A stretch of 6,462 bases of DNA, from NCBI GenBank assembly GCA_031296755.1, contig JAUMMZ010000018.1, positions 1 through 6,462 of the forward strand. The letters are read 5' to 3'. Position 1 is the stretch's first letter, and each line of letters begins with the position of its first letter. The translations under genes and the position numbers were made by a program. Below are positions 4,850-6,462 of this stretch, piece by piece. Source of the DNA: Collinsella sp. (GTDB taxonomy: Bacteria > Actinomycetota > Coriobacteriia > Coriobacteriales > Coriobacteriaceae). The notes beneath the pieces are model-generated. The model saw nothing but the letters and a program-made list of their open reading frames with translations. It had not been told where the DNA came from and ran no database searches.

Positions 4850-6462
4850 ATGCGCGTTTCTTACGACTGGCTCAAGACCATGATCGATATTCCGGAGGAT
4901 CCCAAGACCCTTTCGGACGAATATATCCGTACCGGTACCGAGGTCGAGGCGATCGACACCGTGGGCGAGTCCTTCGACCACGTGGTGACCGCCAAGGTGC
5001 TCACCAAGACCCCGCACCCCGATAGCGACCACATGTATGTGTGCTCGGTCGACGTGGGCGACAAGAACCTCGACGCCGATGGCAACCCCGCTCCGCTGCA
5101 GATCGTCTGCGGCGCGCAGAACTTCGAGGCCGGCGACCACATCGTCACGGCCATGATTGGCGCTGTCCTGCCCGGCGACGTCAAGATCAAGAAGAGCAAG
5201 CTTCGCGGCGTCGTGTCCATGGGCATGAACTGCTCCGCGCGCGAGCTCGGCCTGGGCGGCGACCACTCCGGCATCATGATCCTGCCCGAGGATACGCCCT
5301 GCGGCATGCCGTTTGCCGAGTACGTGGGCTCGAGCGACACCGTGCTCGACTGCGAGATCACGCCCAACCGCCCCGACTGCCTGTCCATGATCGGCATGGC
5401 CCGCGAAACCGGTGCCATCTTCGACCGCGATTTCCACGTTGAGCTGCCCGCCATCAAGGTCGAGACCGGCCGCGCGACCGACGACGAGCTTTCGGTCGAG
5501 ATTGCCGACGAGGGCCTGTGCGACCGCTACGTCGCCCGCATCGTGCGCAACGTGAAGGTCGGTCCCTCGCCCGACTGGATGGTCAAGCGCCTCAACGCCC
5601 TGGGCGTGCGCCCGCACAACAACATCGTCGATATCACCAACTACGTGATGATGCTCACCGGCCAGCCGCTGCACGCCTTTGACCTCGACACCTTTGCCGA
5701 GCGCGATGGCCACCGTCGCGTGGTGGTTCGCGCCGCCCAGCAGGACGAGAAGTTCACGACTCTCGACGGCGAGGAGCGCGTGCTCGACGCCGGCATGGGC
5801 CTCATCACCGACGGCGAGCGTCCCGTGGCGCTGGCCGGTGTCATGGGCGGTATGGATTCCGAGATCGAGGACGATACCGTCGATGTGATGGTCGAGAGCG
5901 CCTGCTTCAACGCCGGCCGCACCTCGCACACCAGCCGTGACCTGTCGCTGATCTCCGACGCCTCCATCCGCTTTGAGCGCCAGGTCGACGAGACCGGCTG
6001 CGTGGACGTCGCCAATGTGACGTGCGCGCTTATCGAGGAGATCGCCGGCGGCGAGGTCGCCCCCGGCTATGTGGACGTGTTCCCCGCGCCCAAGACCATC
6101 GACAGCATCAAGCTGCGCCTGGCCCGCGTGCACGCCATCTGCGGTGCCGACATCGAGCCCGACTTTATCGAGCGCTCGCTCACCCGCCTGGGCTGCACCG
6201 TCGAGCGCGACGGCGAGGACTTTATGATCACGCCGCCGAGCTTCCGTCCCGACCTGCCGCGTGAGATCGACCTGATCGAGGAGGTCCTGCGCCTATGGGG
6301 CATGGGTCGCGTCACGGCAACCATTCCGGCTGCCAAGAACCACATCGGCGGTCTGACGCGCGAGCAGAAGCTTACCCGCAAGGTCGGCGAGATCCTGCGC
6401 GCCTGTGGCCTCAACGAGACCACGACCTTTGGCTTTGCTGCCCCGGGCGACCTGGAGAAGAT
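4850..6462 (+). CDS. pheT: Phenylalanine--tRNA ligase beta subunit (3' end outside window)
   Basis: The beta subunit of phenylalanyl-tRNA synthetase, which binds tRNA-Phe and edits mischarged Tyr-tRNA. The window holds 537 codons with no stop; full-length proteins are about 800 residues, so roughly a third is missing. Visible domains are the N-terminal module (1-40), an EMAP-like OB fold (about 42-150, with PHPDSDHMYVC at 55-65, IVCGAQN at 85-91 and SKLRGVVSMGMNCSARELGL at 116-135), and the B3/B4 editing domain (about 215-400). That domain has NNIVDITNYVM at 257-267 and GQPLHAFD at 271-278. H275 and E349 probably correspond to editing-site residues known in E. coli. The B5 domain (about 418-490) ends in the FRPDLPREIDLIEEVLRLWG segment. 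The catalytic-like C-terminal core has just begun. The ATG has AAAGGAG (4834-4840) nine bases upstream. The 63-bp gap from pheS holds only a weak 5-bp hairpin (4813-4825), so co-transcription is expected. Confidence 0.97.
   Translation, partial: MRVSYDWLKTMIDIPEDPKTLSDEYIRTGTEVEAIDTVGESFDHVVTAKVLTKTPHPDSDHMYVCSVDVGDKNLDADGNPAPLQIVCGAQNFEAGDHIVTAMIGAVLPGDVKIKKSKLRGVVSMGMNCSARELGLGGDHSGIMILPEDTPCGMPFAEYVGSSDTVLDCEITPNRPDCLSMIGMARETGAIFDRDFHVELPAIKVETGRATDDELSVEIADEGLCDRYVARIVRNVKVGPSPDWMVKRLNALGVRPHNNIVDITNYVMMLTGQPLHAFDLDTFAERDGHRRVVVRAAQQDEKFTTLDGEERVLDAGMGLITDGERPVALAGVMGGMDSEIEDDTVDVMVESACFNAGRTSHTSRDLSLISDASIRFERQVDETGCVDVANVTCALIEEIAGGEVAPGYVDVFPAPKTIDSIKLRLARVHAICGADIEPDFIERSLTRLGCTVERDGEDFMITPPSFRPDLPREIDLIEEVLRLWGMGRVTATIPAAKNHIGGLTREQKLTRKVGEILRACGLNETTTFGFAAPGDLEK

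Noticed and set aside
4829..6133. 434-codon open frame antisense to pheT
   Set aside because: It is a mirror of the GC-rich pheT coding strand: low-complexity His/Val/Ala/Gly/Asp composition, no recognisable domain, and the sense frame encodes clear PheT domains.

Overview
The window is GC-rich housekeeping DNA with strong G/C preference at third codon positions. It is most likely from a Coriobacteriia member such as Collinsella. That placement is an inference from composition, protein character and gene content; no sequence search was run. Four protein genes are present: glmM (+), an M32 metallocarboxypeptidase (-), pheS (+) and the first two thirds of pheT (+), which runs off the right edge.

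Layout. Positions 26-1357 encode phosphoglucosamine mutase. A 266-bp convergent intergenic region (1358-1623) follows, holding three hairpins and a short tandem repeat. The hairpins are a perfect 11-bp palindrome abutting the glmM stop, a terminator-like hairpin facing rightwards, and a strong terminator for the leftward peptidase gene. The peptidase gene occupies 3207 down to 1624. The next 502 bp carry no protein gene but hold the main regulatory element of the window: an extended -10 promoter, a T-box leader with a UUC (Phe) specifier, an antiterminator and an intrinsic terminator. pheS (3710-4786) and pheT (4850 onward) follow as an operon with a 63-bp gap and separate ribosome binding sites.

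How it works together. PheS and PheT form the two subunits of phenylalanyl-tRNA synthetase. Their leader should sense uncharged tRNA-Phe: the UUC triplet pairs with the GAA anticodon, and the UGGU in the T-box bulge pairs with the ACCA acceptor end. This stabilises the antiterminator so the operon is transcribed. When tRNA-Phe is charged, the competing terminator at 3586-3626 forms. GlmM supplies glucosamine-1-phosphate for cell-wall precursor synthesis. The M32 peptidase trims peptides from their C-terminus and is probably independent of both neighbours.

I found no mobile element, CRISPR array, tRNA/rRNA gene or novel multi-gene system. The points most worth a second look are the T-box, the Lys/Ala-rich N-terminal extension and altered DXRXT motif of the peptidase, the palindrome touching the glmM stop, and a PheS insertion.
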